From Paracyclopina nana (Eukaryota > Arthropoda > Copepoda > Cyclopoida > Cyclopettidae), in NCBI GenBank assembly GCA_019096065.1, contig JAGUCH010000009.1, positions 4,164,001-4,228,000 on the forward strand: DNA of 64,000 nucleotides, read 5' to 3'. The notes under the pieces are model-generated. The model made no database searches, was not told the DNA's origin, and worked only from the letters and a program-made list of their open reading frames with translations. This document shows, piece by piece, positions 59,726 to 64,000 of this stretch. The stretch's first letter is position 1. The number at the start of each line of letters is the position of its first letter. Made by a program: the position numbers and the translations under genes.

Positions 59726-60575
59726 TCATTCGTAATCGAGGTCTTCAGTCTGCTCTTGGTTGTCCATGGGCTCTTCTGCTTTAATTTCCCCAGGGTTGCT
59801 TTCTTTCTTTAGTACAGCCATAAAATCTGTGTCTTTCATGCAGCCTTCAACAAACTCCTCTAGGCTGATTGATCCATCACCATCCTTATCCAAGTCCTCA
59901 AAAATTTGTCTGGCATGAGTATTGGAATAGATATGCTCAGTAGTGACTCCTTCCATGATGTACACTGTTTCAAGAACATCAACAAGTTCGCTCATTTCAA
60001 TTGTTCCGCTGCCATCTTTGTCATACAGCTGAATAAAAACAATTAACCAGTTTCCATCTACATTCACGTGATGAAGAAGAAATGTATGTTACCTTGAAAG
60101 TCCATCGAAGTTTTTCTTCTGCATTAGATGATTGAGTTATATCTGTAGCCAAGACAAATTCTTTGAAGTCAATTATTCCATTATTATCTTGGTCAAATAT
60201 TCTGAACAAATGATCAATGATGACAGAAGGATCTTCATTCGGCATTATTCTTGCGTACATAACATGCAAGCCAGTCTTTGTCAAAACTCCATTTGGACAT
60301 TCATTGAGAAATCTTTGGTACCAGTCACTGTTAAAACAAGTGTTTAAGCAATGCCATTAGATAAGCACATGTAATATTAAAACTTACTTTATTTCCTTTT
60401 CAGTGTGCTTGGTGCGTTCAACGAGAAATTTCAAATCAGCCTTTGGCAATTCCTGCTTGATTACTTTTTCCTTCTTTTTCTCCCTTCTGTTAGTTTTTAT
60501 GCTTTTTCCTCGTTGAACTTTTCCCTTTTTGCCAAGAGCTTTTACGTCTTTGATAATGCTTGCTGGCTTATTCAT
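59726..60575 (-). CDS. Neuronal calcium sensor-family EF-hand protein, copy B (3 exons, 241 aa)
   Basis: Exons 60575-60388, 60327-60093, 60028-59726. The intron positions and phases match copy A, and the middle exon is 235 bp in both. Cys-Pro motif NECPNG (71-76); EF2 DQDNNGIIDFKE (108-119), EF3 DKDGSGTIEMSE (144-155), EF4 DKDGDGSISLEE (187-198). EF1 is degenerate. The N-terminus is longer (63 residues before the first conserved DWYQ), very rich in Lys/Arg and starts MNKP, so it cannot be myristoylated; the C-terminal 30 residues are acidic (ends TEDLDYE). It arose with copy A by inverted duplication. A soluble or charge-anchored calcium sensor is inferred. Confidence 0.9.
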
Positions 60576-61505
60576 TATACAAAGCTACCTTTCTTGCCGG
60601 GGAATGAATGCTTACTAAAAACTGAAGGTACGACTGAGCTATTATTATCAGGTTTTGAGGTCGGACACACGCAGATCTTGAAGAAATACAGCCATTACAA
60701 CAAATTATCAAATGCCTTTTTTGATCACCAAATTAAGCAAATCTTTTTAGATATGAGCAAATTGATGCAATCAAACATTTTTATCTTAAGTTTATGCGTT
60801 TAGATGAACTGCTCCCAAGTTCAAGCCAAAGAATCTCGTGATTAATGTTTGGTTGCATGCAACCATTGCATAGTACAGTGTTATTGGTATTGTTTTTAGT
60901 ATCATCTAGGTGTAATGTTCGACAATACATAACTAGCAATGCTTGCAACAATTATGAATAATGCTACAACGCATATTAATTCAGTACTCGCGACTAGCCT
61001 TTTGTTTCAGCTTGCTCTGAATGAAACATGATTGATGAAGATGCTCGAATAAAACCGAATTGAGTGTGTGGGCTCCATTTTTTCTGGAGGGCAAACAAAT
61101 TTTGTCGTCATCAAGGCCAACCTCTTGGGTCATTCCAGTTCGGACATTTGCCAATAATGCAAATGAATCGAGCAGACGAAATTCTTCTTCTACAATCGTG
61201 ACTGTGGTTCAGCAAAGTATTTTCTACTCGACTCGACATTGAGAAAGAGTTATGGGCCACTTTTATAGTGAATGACCAATCGCCCTTGAGTTTTGTCAGA
61301 AATTCATGTGCTTTTTCAAGCCACTTATTGCTTCTACTGCATGCAACTTTCTGTTTGGATCATTAGTTGCTCTCTCATTAGTCTGCCATTAGCAGAAATG
61401 CACTTTTTAGACAAATATTCAAGAAAAGCGTAGGATTATCCCAAGGTTTTATAGACATTATTGACCATACCTCAATATTTGCATGAACTTATGGCTACTC
61501 CAGTG
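60576..61505. other. Intergenic DNA between calcium sensor B and the monooxygenase
   Basis: No exon recognised. AGCTCAGTCG near 60640 on the minus strand could be the initiator of copy B, with ATAATAATA about 15 bases upstream. Confidence 0.35.
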
Positions 61506-61511
61506 TTTATT
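61506..61511 (-). terminator. Poly(A) signal of the monooxygenase gene
   Basis: AATAAA on the minus strand about 95 bases past the stop at 61604. Confidence 0.5.
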
Positions 61512-61603
61512 CAGATGAAATCACAACTTTGCTGCTGCTATTAAAGTCATAGATGTCTGGACTGAGATTGTTTCATATACTAGCATATCACAAATCTGAA
61601 TTG

Positions 61604-63462
61604 TTATGCTCCATTGTCTTTTTTCTCCAAGGTGATCCAATAGTCTTTTAAAAGATGAACCTTGCTTGTGATCCACCAGTAATGGATCAAATTGCTGGGC
61701 CATAAGATGAAATTGATGCCATCTTTATTCTTGTACCAACTTTTGCAAGACCCTGTAAAGTTTCTGGTCAAGCTCCATTTATCCATGAGCCATCTAAACT
61801 CCTTGACTCTTTTCTCCTTTACATCCACACTTTTGATTCCAAATTCAAGCATTTGCTTCAAACACTGCATAATGTAGTTGACTTGACATTCTATCATGAA
61901 CAGCACTGAATTATGAGCCAGAACAGTGTTGGGGCCCATCAGAATGAAAAAGTTGGGAAAGTTGGGCACAGTGATTCCATTGAAGGCAGCTGGGTGTGAA
62001 TCAAAATAGTCCCTCAAATTATGACCAAACCTTCCAATTGCCTCGAAGCCACAAATGCTATCTAAATAAAATACAGATTAAAGTGGTCACATAATGAAAA
62101 ATTACAAGTCTTTGTGACCTTCAATATGAAATCCAGTGGCGAAAATCAGCAAGTCAATACCAATGCTTTGGCCATGTTTGGTCACTATTCCCGATTCAGT
62201 GATCTCTTCAATCTCATCAGTGACCAAATGCACATTTGGCTTCTCAACAAACATTGGAAGGTAATCATTGATGAGCAGGATTCTTTTGCATCCAATCTCA
62301 TAATTAGGAGTCAATTTAGCTGCCAGTTCAACATCACCATTGACTTGCCTCAAAACATCCTTTTTGAGGTAATTCTGCAGCCATCTAGAAGAGTTGGCCA
62401 TTTTTGACATGTTATGGCTGCATTCATCTGGCTTCGTCTGGTTTTGAACTATTTGTTTACCTTGATGTCGCGCCTTTTCGAAGCCAAGTCAAGGAAGTTA
62501 ATTCCACCATGAGGAAAGTGGCCCAGTAATTGAAAGTCATCAGGAAAGGTAATTTTGACACCAATGCCTTATACCAATCGGGGAATTCCGCGTCGATTCT
62601 GGGGAAGAACCAATTCGGCGTTCTTTGAAAAACATAAAGTTGGTCAACTTTGTCGGCAATTTCAGGAGCAATTTGAACTCCACTTGCACCAGACCCAATA
62701 ACTGCAACATTTCGGCCTTTAAGGTCATAGCTGTGGTCCCATTCTGCTGAATGAAACTTGTGGCCTTTGAAGTTTTCCAGTCCTTTAAAGGCTGGCACGG
62801 TTGGTTTCCTTAAGAATCCACAGCCAGATATTAGATGAGTTGCTACTAATTTTTCTCTAGTTGAGTCCAATTCTAAAGTCCAATAGGAGCCTTCCTCAAC
62901 CCAAGTGGCCTTTTTTAAGCCCGTATTCAGCCTTATGTGGCCTTTAAGGCCAAAATGGCTGACTGCATCTTGCAGATAGCTCTTGATTTCCCTCCCAGGT
63001 GAAACATGTCCAGACCAGTTGGGATTTTTGAAAAACGAGAGCTTTTGCAAATTCATTTTTGAGGCCTCTTTTATCGAGATTCTGCAGTAAATGACAAATT
63101 ACCTGGTAAAGCACAGACCAAACGTCACATTTAATGCCTGGATATTGATTAGCATGCCAAGTACCTCCAACATCAGAGCTTTTCTCCACAATAACGAAAT
63201 CGATGCCAGCCATCTTTAATTGAATCCCCATACAAAGGCCAGAAAAACCTGCTCCCACAATGCAAACTTTGGCCTTGTCCTTATTCAGGATTGAATTAGC
63301 CTTCTTTTTCCCCAAATGAGAATGGACCCAATAGCCCACTAATAGTGAAGTCACATGGCAGTAAAGGGGAGCTTTCAGCACGTACAAGCCCAAAAGGCTT
63401 AAAAGGCCCACGAAAAAGGCCACTGTGACAATAACAGTGATATGTCCTCCTCTTTGGCTCAT
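61604..63462 (-). CDS. Membrane-anchored FAD/NADPH monooxygenase, Baeyer-Villiger type (4 exons, 557 aa)
   Basis: Exons 63462-63103, 63041-62461, 62384-62106, 62057-61604; phases close on 558 codons. Residues 8-48 hold two hydrophobic segments, so the enzyme is probably membrane-anchored. FAD-binding Rossmann motif VGAGFSG (69-75), then VGGTW (98-102). The fingerprint [12 protein letters not shown] (211-222) matches FxGxxxHxxxW(P/D) of Baeyer-Villiger monooxygenases, while classical FMOs have Tyr/Phe at the Trp position. NADPH Rossmann motif IGSGASG (235-241); later GCKRIL and ATGF, and [12 protein letters not shown] near the C-terminal part. The family inserts one oxygen beside a ketone carbonyl, or oxidises S/N, using NADPH and O2. 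The third exon could instead start upstream, giving a 43-bp intron; the 76-bp intron with better acceptor was chosen. The start ATG at 63462 is the first in frame. Confidence 0.88.
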
Positions 63463-63497
63463 TTTTGCCTGCACTTTATTAGCACAAATTCTGATTT

Positions 63498-63521
63498 ACT
63501 GATAAGATAAGCACATTTATA
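63498..63521 (-). promoter_or_regulatory. TATA and initiator of the monooxygenase gene
   Basis: TTATAAATG (TATAAA at 63521-63516) and TTATCAGTAA (TCAGT at 63502-63498) on the minus strand, 40-60 bases upstream of the ATG. The spacing is a little tighter than usual. Confidence 0.35.
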
Positions 63522-64000
63522 AGAAGAAGGACACCTGATTATGATCAACTCCTTTTCATTATGATTAAAATCTACAAACGTTGACACGTTTATGGGGACA
63601 GCTGGCAAATGCTGGAATGTCATCCATAGTGTTCAAAAGATTTCTTGGAAAGGGCACAGTCAGTTTGACCTTTAGCCATTTTTTGTCAATGTGCCTTAAA
63701 TATGTGCATTCTACTTTGCTTTATTGTTGGGCTTCTGAATGCTTGCAAATTGAATCCGTTACTGCAGAAGAGTTTAATGCTCCTCTAAGCTTGACCATTG
63801 CCCTTGCTTAAAATAGTAACCGTTACTTACTGATGCACTTCTAGCAGCCTTGTCAATGGCAAAAAATGCAGAACAGAAAATCACTCAATTTTCCATAAAG
63901 TATAGCCAAATATATTAGCGTCACGATCATTTTATTGATGCTAATTTCGTGGCCAATCAGCTCATACATCATCAGCTGTTGTGTGACCTTTCTTGGCTAT
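63522..64000. other. Right flank, no gene recognised
   Basis: A plus-strand open frame at 63581-63811 has no recognisable content. Nothing else is supported. Confidence 0.3.

Overview
The window looks like nuclear DNA of an invertebrate animal, most likely a non-insect arthropod such as a crustacean. It is AT-rich. Its genes are split by many short GT-AG introns of about 48-66 bp, with occasional multi-kilobase ones. Several starts carry a TATA-like box with an arthropod-type TCAGT initiator. The protein set (polycystin-1-like receptor-channel, resilin-like cuticle-type repeats, neuronal calcium sensors) is animal. No species can be named from sequence alone. All exon models below were built by hand from splice signals and reading phase; every complete model closes in frame from ATG to stop.

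Region 1 (0.3-10.5 kb, minus strand): an eight-exon PH-domain protein of 436 residues with a C-terminal PDZ-ligand-like tail, and a single-exon 530-residue secreted or membrane-anchored orphan. Region 2 (10.5-19 kb): mostly non-coding, with one well-bounded candidate exon on the minus strand near 16.5 kb and decayed coding-like sequence. Region 3 (19.0-30.5 kb, plus strand): a 23-exon polycystin-1-like gene of 3362 residues (signal peptide, WSC, PKD/REJ ectodomain, GPS, PLAT, 11 membrane segments with a polycystin channel module). Region 4 (30.7-35.9 kb, minus strand): a 10-exon gene for a 1486-residue secreted protein. Resilin-like SYGSP repeats flank a long central block with a cysteine every eight residues. 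It is convergent with the polycystin gene.

Region 5 (36-58 kb): gene-poor and rich in non-autonomous DNA elements. These include a Mutator-like element with 160-bp terminal inverted repeats and a 9-bp target duplication, a foldback element made of degenerate tandem repeats, two near-perfect palindromes, a 200-bp tandem duplication that copies half of one palindrome, and three tRNA-like sequences. One probable first coding exon of a secreted protein lies at 55.6 kb on the minus strand. Region 6 (58-64 kb): two tail-to-tail paralogous EF-hand neuronal-calcium-sensor genes with identical intron positions, then a minus-strand FAD monooxygenase with a Baeyer-Villiger-type fingerprint and an N-terminal membrane anchor.

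Functionally the window is a set of independent genes, not a pathway. The two calcium sensors are one duplicated locus. The polycystin-like channel and the calcium sensors would both touch calcium signalling, but nothing here links them beyond proximity.
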